Position numbers and translations under genes: made by a program. DNA of 64,000 bases from Fervidicoccaceae archaeon (GTDB lineage Archaea > Thermoproteota > Thermoprotei_A > Sulfolobales > Fervidicoccaceae), in contig JAVYOA010000009.1 in the NCBI GenBank assembly GCA_038734945.1, positions 62,001-126,000 of the forward strand, read 5' to 3'. This document shows positions 34,401 through 42,854 of the stretch, piece after piece; position 1 is the stretch's first letter, and each line of letters begins with the position of its first letter. The notes under the pieces were generated by a model that searched no databases, was not told the origin of the DNA, and worked only from the letters and a program-made list of their open reading frames with translations.

Positions 34401-35402
34401 ATGGGGGAAAAAAGAGAGCTGCCTGATGGTCCTGTTGGCTTGATAATAAACCCCGTAGCTGGAACTGATCTCAGGAGGCTAACATCAACGGCAGCTTTCA
34501 TGGACAATAACATGAAAGTGAGGCTGGCTAGAAGCGTCATAGGAGGGATGGCTGGCCTCGGAATTAGGGAATTCGCCATAATGCCAGATTACCTTGGTGT
34601 ATTCAAGGTACTTATTGAATCTCTTTCCTTGGAAGGCTTGGAACTTCATGTTCTCGATATGGAAGCAGGAGGAGGGCCTGATGACACTAGAAACGCTGTG
34701 AAGCAGCTCATCGAGCTCAATTCCCCCCTCATAGTATCCCTCGGCGGCGATGGAACAGTTAGAGTCATAGCGGAGCATTCCGGAGAAACACCAATCCTCC
34801 CAATTTCAACAGGAACAAATAACACCATTCCCTACTTCACTGAGGGCACTGTTGCGGGACTTGCGGCAGGATACTATCTTAGAGGGCTCATTGATCCGGA
34901 AATATCACTCATGAGGGCAAAGAAGTTGGTTATTGAAATAGATGGAAGAAGCGAGGGGATCGGGCTCGTTGAAGTTTCAATGACTGATTATCCCTTCAGA
35001 GGTGCTGCCATGATAGATGTTTCCAGAGTCATCGACAGCGTAATAAGTATAGCTGATCCAACAGGGATTGGTGTATCCTCTGTGGGAGGGATGCTGAGAA
35101 TAGTTAAAGCCTCATCCAGATATGCTCTGAGAGTTCTCTTCGGAAAGGGAAAAAAAGTCAGAGCAGCGGTATATCCAGGAGTGGTGAAGGATATAGATAT
35201 AAAGAGCTTCGAGCTGCTTCCAGTTGGAAGTAGGGTGGAGCTCGCAAAAGGACAATATGTTGAGGCAGACGGAGAGAGACTTTTCCATGTTTCTGAAGAA
35301 AACAAGGTAACCGTATTTGTATCGGATGAGGGTCCATATATTCTGGACATTCCATCTATAATGAGTGCAGTATCCGCAAGAGGCCTGGCTATTTCTAGCT
35401 AA
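34401..35402 (+). CDS. AcoX-like ATP-NAD kinase-family protein
   Basis: A 333-residue protein of the NAD-kinase/diacylglycerol-kinase superfamily. GLIINPVAGTD at the N-terminus, the GGDGT core in SLGGDGTVRVIAEH (about residues 113-126) and the NTNN-like STGTNNTIPYF match. Proteins of this COG3199 type occur as AcoX in acetoin-dehydrogenase operons, where their role is unresolved, and here it again sits directly downstream of E1 and lipoyl genes. It might phosphorylate NAD or a small alcohol. It has no SD of its own beyond the lipoyl gene end, consistent with coupling. Confidence 0.75.
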   Translation: MGEKRELPDGPVGLIINPVAGTDLRRLTSTAAFMDNNMKVRLARSVIGGMAGLGIREFAIMPDYLGVFKVLIESLSLEGLELHVLDMEAGGGPDDTRNAVKQLIELNSPLIVSLGGDGTVRVIAEHSGETPILPISTGTNNTIPYFTEGTVAGLAAGYYLRGLIDPEISLMRAKKLVIEIDGRSEGIGLVEVSMTDYPFRGAAMIDVSRVIDSVISIADPTGIGVSSVGGMLRIVKASSRYALRVLFGKGKKVRAAVYPGVVKDIDIKSFELLPVGSRVELAKGQYVEADGERLFHVSEENKVTVFVSDEGPYILDIPSIMSAVSARGLAISS

Positions 35403-35453
35403 CATTTATTTTAACGTATTATTCAATTCTCTTTTTGAGCCGTGGGGAAGCTG

Positions 35454-36149
35454 ATGGAGAAAAGGACACCGATTGTCATAAAGATAAGTGGAAGCTTTAT
35501 TCAGCCTGATATGCCTGAAATGGTTAAACAATATGCAGAGCTATTGAGAGAGATCTGGGAAAGCGGATATAGACCCATGGTAGTCGTTGGAGGAGGAAGA
35601 ATAGCGAGACTTTATATAGAGAGTGCCAGAAGTCTTGGGGCAAGCGAATCCATGCTCGATCTCCTTGGAATCGATGTTACCAGGCTCAATGCCCATCTTC
35701 TCATAACATCGCTTGCTGATATTGCCCTTCCATATCCTCCAAGAAACATTGATGAGATCCTGAATGCGAAGCAGGATCCTTTGGAGAGAATAATGGTTGC
35801 TGGAGGCCTCCAGCCAGGACAATCAACAAATGCTGTCTCAGCAGTCGTAGCAGAACTGGTTGGTGCAAAAAAGATAATCAATGCCACAAAGGTAGATGGC
35901 GTCTACGATAGAGATCCCAACATTGATAAAAACGCTAAGCTAATCAGGAAAATAACTACAATGCAAATGAGAGAGATACTAGAAAAGCAGAGCGCTTTAG
36001 CAGGAAAATATGAGCTCCTGGATCCGCCCAGCCTCACAATAATTGAGAGAAGCAAGATAATTGTCCACGTAATAAGTGGGTCAGATCCACAAAACGTTCT
36101 GAAAGTCCTAAGAGGAGAAGAGCTTGGCTCCGTTATATTACCTGTTTAA
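35454..36149 (+). CDS. pyrH: Uridylate kinase (UMP kinase), archaeal type
   Basis: An amino-acid-kinase-fold UMP kinase that makes UDP. The start VIKISGSFI, VVVGGGRIARLYIESAR, LLGIDVTRLNAHLLI, AGGLQPGQSTNAVSAVVAEL and NATKVDGVYDRDP are the family signatures, the last contacting ATP and UMP. About 231 residues, typical for archaeal PyrH. ATG 35454 has GGGGAAG upstream; GTG 35442 is the alternative. It is followed after 15 bases by the pteroate-synthase-like gene. Confidence 0.92.
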   Translation: MEKRTPIVIKISGSFIQPDMPEMVKQYAELLREIWESGYRPMVVVGGGRIARLYIESARSLGASESMLDLLGIDVTRLNAHLLITSLADIALPYPPRNIDEILNAKQDPLERIMVAGGLQPGQSTNAVSAVVAELVGAKKIINATKVDGVYDRDPNIDKNAKLIRKITTMQMREILEKQSALAGKYELLDPPSLTIIERSKIIVHVISGSDPQNVLKVLRGEELGSVILPV

Positions 36150-36164
36150 AATTAGAGGTCTCAA

Positions 36165-37805
36165 ATGATGCAAGAGGGGAAAAGAAGGCTTAAAATTGGA
36201 ATCATAACAGGCAAGAAAGCATATCCCCTCATTGAGGAGGTTGTCAAGGCTATTGAGAGAAAAGGAAAAGCAGATTTTATCATTATTCCTCTCGATATAG
36301 GAGTAGTATCTCTTGCATCAGCAGACTTGATTGCTAACAAGCTCAAGAACTCTCCATCCTTTCTAAAAACTCTGAAGAGCTGCGATTTGGTTCTAATTCC
36401 AGGAACAGTCAAGGGTGATGCTGAAAAAATAACGGAAATAACAGGGGTCACAACATACAAGGGAGGAATCTATCCATCCAGCATCTCATTCATTGTGGAA
36501 TCCCTGCTCAGAGGAGAGGAGCTATCCACAACTGATCCTGCAGAGACATTCTTGAAAATGAAGGAGGAAAAAATGCTGAGAGGCACACTGGAGCAAATAT
36601 ACAGGAGCTACGAAAGAGCCTTCAGCATAGGAAGCATAGGGATCCCTATTAGACCTCCTCCTATAGTGATAGCTGCAGAGACTCCTGTTTCAATGAGCCC
36701 AGACATGCTGGAGGATCACGCAAGGATGCTGGAAGAGAACGGTGCTGAGATCGTGATCGCGGGTCTACCAATCGATGAGAGCTTGGAAGCAAGTATGAGG
36801 AGAATACAAGCTGTTGAGAAGGGGCTGAACAGAGCATCATTGGGGGTGGATTCCCTGAATCCCAAAGCCCTCATTGAGGGAGCGAAGATTGGAGCTGAGC
36901 TACTTCTATCTCTCAGCGAGGGAAATATGGAACAGCTGCGTGGTGTGAGGGACAGGGCCTTCGTTGTCATTCCCGGAAATCCAATGGAGGGAAGGCTTCC
37001 CAGAAAGGGGGAGGAAGCTGCAAACATGCTAGATGTGGCATTGAAAAAAGCGAGGGAGTTTGGCTTCGAAAAGTTGATTGCCGATCCCGTTTTGAGTCCC
37101 CCTGGCATAGGCTTATCTGAATCCATAAAAGCATACTATTTCTCTTCACAGTTGCTTCAGGGGATTCCGCTATTTGCTGGACTGTCCAATGTCATAGAGC
37201 TTTTCGACGCTGATTCCACAGGCATAGCTGCTTTGCTGGTGCAGTTGCTGGGAGAAATAGGAGTCAGTGTTATGCTCACCTCAGAGGAATCGAGGAAAGC
37301 TCAGGGATCGACGCTGGAGGCAAGAGGAGCATCTCTCCTTTCCTCTCTCTCCCTCCATTTGAAGGCTCCACCCCACAATATAGGGATTGACCTTTTGTTC
37401 ATGAAAGAAAAGGAGACCCAACCTGAGATGGTGTTTCCGGAAGGAGCGATCATCGAGGAAGTTAAGGAAGAGCCTCAGCCTAGGATGGATGAGGGGATCT
37501 TCTTCACAATAGGAATAAACAGAAACGATCAAAGCATAATAGCATGTGCTAACTTGAGCGGAAAGAATATATGCTTTAAGGGAAAGTCTGCTAGGGCTCT
37601 CTATAAGAAAATTGTTTCACAGTTTGAATCAATTTCCAAGGAGCATGCTGCCTATCTTGGCTACGAGCTTTCCAAGGCTGAGCTTTCACTGGCTTTGGGT
37701 AAAACATACATACAGGATTCAGATTTATTAGACCAGTTGAGGAAAAAGAGAGAAAGCATCAGGGGCATTTTCCAACATATTTGGGAAGTGAGAAGTAATG
37801 GTTGA
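36165..37805 (+). CDS. Dihydropteroate-synthase-related protein (TIGR00284 type)
   Basis: A 546-residue archaeal protein. The N-terminal domain (about 1-140) begins KIGIITGKKAYPLIEEVVKA. The central TIM-barrel portion (about 165-400) has the pterin-synthase-like series IVIAAETPVSMSP, VDSLNPKALIEGAKIGAELLLSLS, FVVIPGNP and DPVLSPPGIGL. The C-terminal domain (about 470-546) covers the end of the chain. This three-part layout is that of archaeal DHPS-related proteins presumed to act in methanopterin or tetrahydropterin metabolism, though the reaction is not proven. Overlaps the alcohol dehydrogenase gene by 8 bases. Confidence 0.82.
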   Translation: MMQEGKRRLKIGIITGKKAYPLIEEVVKAIERKGKADFIIIPLDIGVVSLASADLIANKLKNSPSFLKTLKSCDLVLIPGTVKGDAEKITEITGVTTYKGGIYPSSISFIVESLLRGEELSTTDPAETFLKMKEEKMLRGTLEQIYRSYERAFSIGSIGIPIRPPPIVIAAETPVSMSPDMLEDHARMLEENGAEIVIAGLPIDESLEASMRRIQAVEKGLNRASLGVDSLNPKALIEGAKIGAELLLSLSEGNMEQLRGVRDRAFVVIPGNPMEGRLPRKGEEAANMLDVALKKAREFGFEKLIADPVLSPPGIGLSESIKAYYFSSQLLQGIPLFAGLSNVIELFDADSTGIAALLVQLLGEIGVSVMLTSEESRKAQGSTLEARGASLLSSLSLHLKAPPHNIGIDLLFMKEKETQPEMVFPEGAIIEEVKEEPQPRMDEGIFFTIGINRNDQSIIACANLSGKNICFKGKSARALYKKIVSQFESISKEHAAYLGYELSKAELSLALGKTYIQDSDLLDQLRKKRESIRGIFQHIWEVRSNG

Positions 37806-38958
37806 ACTCAAAGACTTCAAGCTTGTATATGGAGGAACAACGCTATATTTTGGTTCAGATTCAACGGAAAAAATAAGGGAGCACATTGCTGGAAAGAAAA
37901 GAGCCCTAATAGTCACTGGGAGAAGGTCTGCAAGGGAAAGTGGAGCTCTGAAGGATGTAGAGAGCGTTCTCGAAGATCTAAAAATCGAGAGGAAAATATT
38001 TGACAGAGTAAGCTCCAATCCAACAGTTGAAATTGTCGAGGAAATAGTAGAGGAACTGAAGAGCTTCTCTCCGGACTTCATCGTAGCAATTGGAGGAGGA
38101 AGCGTAATAGACTCAGCCAAGCTGGCTTCCGCAGCCTATGCAGAGAGTAGAAATCCAGCTGATTATATCAAGGGAAGAGCAAAGGCGCAGAAGCATCTCT
38201 TTCTCGTAGCAGTGAACCTCACACATGGAACTGGAACAGAGATAGATAGATATGCTGTAGCAACAATAAGCCAGACTAAGGAAAAGCTTGGAACAATAGT
38301 GGCATATCCTGATGTCTCCGTTGATAATCCTAAGTACCTCTTGACTCTCTCCAGAAACCAGACTATTTTCACATCTCTCGATGCTCTATACCATGCATTG
38401 GAATCCAGCATATCTAGCTCTTCCAATGCCCTTGTAATAGATCTCTCCAGAGCTGCTGTTGAGAAAATTTTCTCTTATCTAGGGAAAGCTGTCAGCAATC
38501 CTAGGGATATTGAGTCCAGATATATGCTCCTCTATTCAAGCATGTTGGCCGGGATAGCCATAGACTTAGCTGGAACGAGCATAATACATGGACTGGAGCA
38601 TGGTTTGAGTGGAGTGGAACCAGGACTCGAGCATGGAGCTGGGCTGGCTATTATAGGACCAACCCTAATGAAAGTTCTCTATAGGGTAAGAACAGAGGAA
38701 GCCTATGCTGTAATGAGGATAATAGATCCTGAGCTTAGACCGCTGGCAGAAGATGCGGAAAGAGCCGGAGAATCACTTGCAAGGTTCCAGGAATCCGTCG
38801 GTTTCAATTTGTCGCTGGCAGACTATGGCTTCGATGAGAAGAAGCTGAGAGAGGCAATAGAAGTCTCGTGGCCTCTTTTCAACAGTAGGCTGATTCCAGG
38901 AGTTCTTGAGATGGGTAAGGAGCAGATTTTCTCTCTCCTGAGACCCCTACTGAAGTAA
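37798..38958 (+). CDS. Iron-containing alcohol dehydrogenase
   Basis: A group III (Fe-type) NAD(P)-dependent dehydrogenase of 386 residues. GGGSVIDSAKLAS near residue 100 is the nucleotide-binding loop. Metal ligands Asp and His are in SLDALYHALES, and two further His in IIHGLEHGLSG and LEHGAGLAI. NLTHGTGTEIDRYAV is also typical. It could reduce aldehydes produced by the adjacent 2-oxoacid or acetoin system. ATG 37798 overlaps the previous gene. Followed by a palindromic T-run. Confidence 0.87.
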   Translation: MVELKDFKLVYGGTTLYFGSDSTEKIREHIAGKKRALIVTGRRSARESGALKDVESVLEDLKIERKIFDRVSSNPTVEIVEEIVEELKSFSPDFIVAIGGGSVIDSAKLASAAYAESRNPADYIKGRAKAQKHLFLVAVNLTHGTGTEIDRYAVATISQTKEKLGTIVAYPDVSVDNPKYLLTLSRNQTIFTSLDALYHALESSISSSSNALVIDLSRAAVEKIFSYLGKAVSNPRDIESRYMLLYSSMLAGIAIDLAGTSIIHGLEHGLSGVEPGLEHGAGLAIIGPTLMKVLYRVRTEEAYAVMRIIDPELRPLAEDAERAGESLARFQESVGFNLSLADYGFDEKKLREAIEVSWPLFNSRLIPGVLEMGKEQIFSLLRPLLK

Positions 38959-38962
38959 TTAG

Positions 38963-38981
38963 TCTCAATTTTTTATAAAAA
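38963..38981 (+). terminator. T-rich terminator after alcohol dehydrogenase gene
   Basis: TCTCAATTTTTTATAAAAA, identical to the 19 bases at 20688-20706, followed by a second T-run CTTTTATAA. It lies just after the stop at 38958. Confidence 0.45.
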
Positions 38982-39024
38982 ATCTTTTATAATATTCCGG
39001 CGAATAGAAAATTAGGTGCTTTAT

Positions 39025-41406
39025 TTGCAGGAGGAAAAATTCCTCTATATAAGGAAACCAATTCCAAGGATGGATATTGACAAGGTAACAGGGGAAGCTA
39101 CATACGTTGCTGATTTGGAGATTCCTGGAGCACTTTGGATGAAGCTCGTTGGAAGTCCATATCCCCATGCCAGAATTCTCGAGATTGATACCAGTGAGGC
39201 AGAAAAGGCCCCTGGGGTTGAAGCCATACTAACTGGAAAGGACTTTCCCTTCAGAATAGGTCATCATATAAGGGATAGAGAAGTCTTTGCCCAGGAGAGA
39301 GCACTGTATGTGGGGCATCCTGTAGCAGCAGTGATTGCAGAATCACTGGAGGCTGCTGAGAGAGCAGCGGAGCTAATAAAGATCAAATACGAACCCCTTC
39401 CCTATGTGCTTGATCCTGTGGAGGCAATGAAGCCAGATGCTCCTATTCTTCACCCAAAGCTTGGAGAATACGAGCATCTTCCATTCCTATATCCTATTCC
39501 TGGAACGAACATAGCCCATCGCTTCAAGCTCAGAAAGGGATCTATTGAAGCGGGAGAGAGGGAAGCAGATGTAATTGTTGAGGAGGAGTACAGACTTCCC
39601 ATGCTTCATCACTCCTATCTTGAGCCCTGGGGTGCTGTTGCGAGGGTGAGGAGCGATGGGACTATCGAAATTTGGTCATCGACCCAGGGTCCATTCGCAG
39701 TTAGAACGCAGCTAGCTCACTCTTTGCACATTCCAGAATCAAAGATAATTGTTCATTATCTCTATGTAGGAGGAGGATTTGGGGCTAAGAGCGACTTGTT
39801 TCTCGAATATTTTCCTGTGTTAGCTTCAATGAAGCTCAATGGGAGGCCTGTGAAGCTGATACTAAATAGAGAGGAAAGCTTCTACTACGGATATCACAGA
39901 GGGGAATACATCCTAAGGATGAGAACTGGTGCAAGAAGAAGCGATGGAAAGATCGTGTTCCATAGAGGAGAGTATATATATGGTACTGGACACGCTGCCG
40001 ACCTAGGTTCCCTCCTAGGAAACACTGTAGGATGGCTGGCTACAGGGCCATACGATATACCAAATGTTTGGGTTGATTCCTATACAGTCTACACGAACAA
40101 GCCCACAACTACAGCATTTAGAAACTACACACATACTGAGCTCTGGTTTGCATTCGAGCAACAGATGGACATATTAGCTGAAAAGCTCGGATTAGATCCT
40201 GTTGAATTCAGGCTCAGAAATCTGATAAGGCCAGGCGTTTCAACGCTTCCAAGCGGGCAGCCGGTTACAGAAGATTGGGGTGATCCAGAGGGCGTTCTAA
40301 GGAGAGCGGCTGAGCTCATAGAGTGGGGGAAGGAGCCTGAGCAGCCAAAGGAGCCCTGGAAAAAGAGGGCAAAGGCTATCGTAATGGCGCCAAAGGGCCC
40401 ATCCATGCCACCAAACATAACAGCAGCAGCAGTTGTGAAGCTCAATGAAGATGGAAGCGTTGATCTCCTAACGGGAGTGGCTGAGCTAGGACAGGGCACC
40501 ATGAACTCTTTGGCGATGATGGTTGCAGAGGAGCTTCAAATACCCCTAGAGAAGGTTAGAGTCTATGGAATTGATAGAGATACATCGAATGCACCATATG
40601 ACTGGGAGACCTGTGCAAGCAGAGCAACCTTCGCTATAGGACAAGCCGTCCAGAGAGCTGTGGCAGATCTGAAGGAGCAGATAAGACAGATAGCATCTCA
40701 AGTTTTCAGGGTAGATCCGAGCTCTATAGAGATAAGGGATGGAAAAGCTATTGTTAAGGGAGAACCCTGGAAAGCCATCAGGCTTGAGGAGCTTGCCATG
40801 GGATACACTTTTCCAGATGGCCACGCTATATATGGACAGCTTATAGGAAGGGGCAGCTGGGTTCCAAGGAGAACAACAGGTTTGGATGAAAACGGAAGGG
40901 GCCATCCATTGGAATTTGTGACTTACAGCGCTCAAGCAGTAGAGATAGAGGTGGACATCTTGAATGGTAAAATAGATGTCTTGAGGGCGGCCGTTGCAGT
41001 TGATACTCCCTACATAAACAAGATCCTTGCCCTTGGACAGGTTTACGGAGGAGCACTTATGGGGATGAACATGGCTCTAAGGGAGGAAATAAAGTTCGAC
41101 GGGACCGGAAAAATACTCAATCCAGGCTTCACAGATTACAAGCTTCCAAGGGCTGGCGATGTGCCAAAGAACATAAGTATCGATTTCATTGCAACTAGGC
41201 TTCTTCATGATGCTCCATACGGAGCAAAGGGTCTGGCTGAAGTCATACTTGGAGGATGGCCAGCAGCAGTGGCCAACGCTCTATATAGAGCAACTGGGGT
41301 TCGAGTGAAAATGGCCCCTCTAACACAGGAGAGAGTGATAGAGGAAATCAAGAAACAGAGACCAGAGCTCATCGAACAGGCACTGAGGTCAATTGGAGGT
41401 GAATGA
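39025..41406 (+). CDS. Molybdenum hydroxylase large subunit (xanthine/aldehyde/CO-dehydrogenase family)
   Basis: The Mo-binding subunit of a three-subunit aldehyde oxidoreductase-type enzyme, 793 residues. The a/b-hammerhead begins PRMDIDKVTGEATYVADLEI. The Mo-cofactor region includes VGGGFGAKSDLFLEYF, AELGQGTMNSLAMMVAEE and the general-base Glu in GAKGLAEVILGG near the C-terminus. The loop that reads AYRxxFR or AYRGAGR in CO dehydrogenase forms I and II is AFRNYTHTE here, so the substrate is not predictable; CO as substrate is unlikely. TTG 39025 is chosen with GGTG 7 bases upstream; GTG 39016 is possible. First gene of large-medium-small-mobA order. Confidence 0.87.
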   Translation: MQEEKFLYIRKPIPRMDIDKVTGEATYVADLEIPGALWMKLVGSPYPHARILEIDTSEAEKAPGVEAILTGKDFPFRIGHHIRDREVFAQERALYVGHPVAAVIAESLEAAERAAELIKIKYEPLPYVLDPVEAMKPDAPILHPKLGEYEHLPFLYPIPGTNIAHRFKLRKGSIEAGEREADVIVEEEYRLPMLHHSYLEPWGAVARVRSDGTIEIWSSTQGPFAVRTQLAHSLHIPESKIIVHYLYVGGGFGAKSDLFLEYFPVLASMKLNGRPVKLILNREESFYYGYHRGEYILRMRTGARRSDGKIVFHRGEYIYGTGHAADLGSLLGNTVGWLATGPYDIPNVWVDSYTVYTNKPTTTAFRNYTHTELWFAFEQQMDILAEKLGLDPVEFRLRNLIRPGVSTLPSGQPVTEDWGDPEGVLRRAAELIEWGKEPEQPKEPWKKRAKAIVMAPKGPSMPPNITAAAVVKLNEDGSVDLLTGVAELGQGTMNSLAMMVAEELQIPLEKVRVYGIDRDTSNAPYDWETCASRATFAIGQAVQRAVADLKEQIRQIASQVFRVDPSSIEIRDGKAIVKGEPWKAIRLEELAMGYTFPDGHAIYGQLIGRGSWVPRRTTGLDENGRGHPLEFVTYSAQAVEIEVDILNGKIDVLRAAVAVDTPYINKILALGQVYGGALMGMNMALREEIKFDGTGKILNPGFTDYKLPRAGDVPKNISIDFIATRLLHDAPYGAKGLAEVILGGWPAAVANALYRATGVRVKMAPLTQERVIEEIKKQRPELIEQALRSIGGE

Positions 41407-41407
41407 A

Positions 41408-42292
41408 ATGAGGGCTGAGGTTCCCATAGTGTTCAGAACAACGCTGCCTGAGCTGGAGGGCTATTTGAAGCCAAAAACTCTCGAGGAAGCATTGGAGATC
41501 CTAGACGAGCTCAATGACCAGGCGAAGATATATGCTGGAGGGACAGATCTTCTAATTGACATTAGGTTGAGAGGAGTAAGAAACAAGGTAATTGTTGACA
41601 TAAAGGATATCAAGGAATTGAAAGGCATACGAGAGGAAGGAGATAGAATTGTAATTGGAGCAACAACAACAATAGCGGAAATCAGATCGAGTCAGCTGAT
41701 ATCTTCCAAGCTCCCCCTTTTAAGAATGACAACGGAGAGATTTGCAGATCAATTCATAAGAGCAAGGGCCACTATTGGAGGAAATATATGCAATGCTTCT
41801 CCCGCTGCAGATACATCATTATCTCTCCTCGTCTATGGAGCAGAGGTCGAGCTAGCAAGCAGGCGTGGCAAGAGGATCATTCCATTATCTAGCTTCTTCA
41901 CCGGAGTAAAGCGCACAGCAATTGCTCCAGGAGAGCTTGTTGTCAGCATAAAAGTCCCTGTTCCCAGAGGGAGGCAGAAAGTCAAGTATCTCAGATATGA
42001 TAGGAGCGCTGAGGACTTGATGATTGTAGGGATAGCTGGAGCAGTGTTCGAGGAACCAGGATCCTCCAATAAAATAATCAATCTGAGCTATGGAGCTGTA
42101 GCTCCCATTCCACTGCTATTCAGCAATCTTCAAGATGCTCTAGAGAGAGGAGGAGAAGAGGAGATCCTTAGAATTGTCAAAGAAAAGGTATCTCCAATTT
42201 CAGATGTTAGGGCAAGCAGAGAGTACAGAATGCATCTCATAGAAGCTGGAACGAGGCTGTTGCTGAAAGAACTTTTGAGGGGAGGTGCATGA
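41408..42292 (+). CDS. Molybdenum hydroxylase medium (FAD) subunit
   Basis: An FAD-binding subunit of the vanillyl-alcohol-oxidase fold, 294 residues. YLKPKTLEEALEIL, then the FAD loop YAGGTDLLIDIRLRG and the second FAD motif ATIGGNICNASPAADTSLSLLVYGAEVEL (read in pieces, about residues 120-148) are typical. ATG 41408 is preceded by the perfect SD GGAGGTGA (41396-41403), which lies in the end of the large-subunit gene. The product transfers electrons from the small Fe-S subunit. Confidence 0.9.
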   Translation: MRAEVPIVFRTTLPELEGYLKPKTLEEALEILDELNDQAKIYAGGTDLLIDIRLRGVRNKVIVDIKDIKELKGIREEGDRIVIGATTTIAEIRSSQLISSKLPLLRMTTERFADQFIRARATIGGNICNASPAADTSLSLLVYGAEVELASRRGKRIIPLSSFFTGVKRTAIAPGELVVSIKVPVPRGRQKVKYLRYDRSAEDLMIVGIAGAVFEEPGSSNKIINLSYGAVAPIPLLFSNLQDALERGGEEEILRIVKEKVSPISDVRASREYRMHLIEAGTRLLLKELLRGGA

Positions 42293-42295
42293 GCT

Positions 42296-42772
42296 TTGGA
42301 GAAGGAAATCAGAATAAGGCTTAAGGTGAACGGAAGGCAGAAAGAGATCCAAGTTATGCCTAACGAAAGGCTGGTTGACACGCTCAGGGAAAAGCTTGGG
42401 CTGAAGTCTGTTAAGATGGGCTGTCTCACCGGAGAATGTGGCACATGCACAATAATTTATGATGGGCAGCTTGTAAAGAGCTGCCTAATTCTATCTGCAG
42501 AGGCTGATGGAAAGGAAATAACGACAGTGGAAGGAATTGCGAAAACAGAGGAAATGGAGAAGATAAAGAGGACTTTTGCGGCAAACAATGCTTTTCAGTG
42601 CGGCTTCTGCACTCCAGCATTCACCCTGCTGGCATATTGGCTGATGAAGAACAAACCAGAGGCAACGAATGAGGAAATAGAGGAAGCCTCCAACAGCATA
42701 CTCTGCAGGTGCACGGGCTACATCCAAATAATTCAGGCTATCAGAGAGGCACTATCTCTTCTCAGAAAGTAG
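42296..42772 (+). CDS. Molybdenum hydroxylase small [2Fe-2S] subunit
   Basis: 158 residues with two [2Fe-2S] clusters. The plant-ferredoxin-like site is CLTGECGTCTIIYDGQLVKSC (about residues 42-62, in two pieces). The helical C-terminal site is CGFCTPAF with CRCTGY. TTG 42296 follows GGAGGTG at 8 bases. Electron relay between Mo and FAD subunits. Confidence 0.93.
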   Translation: MEKEIRIRLKVNGRQKEIQVMPNERLVDTLREKLGLKSVKMGCLTGECGTCTIIYDGQLVKSCLILSAEADGKEITTVEGIAKTEEMEKIKRTFAANNAFQCGFCTPAFTLLAYWLMKNKPEATNEEIEEASNSILCRCTGYIQIIQAIREALSLLRK

Positions 42773-42854
42773 CACCAGCATCATTTGTTTTTTGAGAACA
42801 CACTCTCAATATTATTTTTTAGTTCTATCTATACTTAAATAGAGCTGTGAGCCC

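Noticed and set aside
34401-35402. True NAD kinase (nadK) call
   Set aside because: The GGDGT motif fits the superfamily, but overall layout and context match the AcoX-like group, so NAD kinase activity is not asserted.
39025-42772. Aerobic Cu-Mo carbon monoxide dehydrogenase (coxLMS)
   Set aside because: The CO-specific loop with the Cu-binding Cys is absent; the loop reads AFRNYTHTE.
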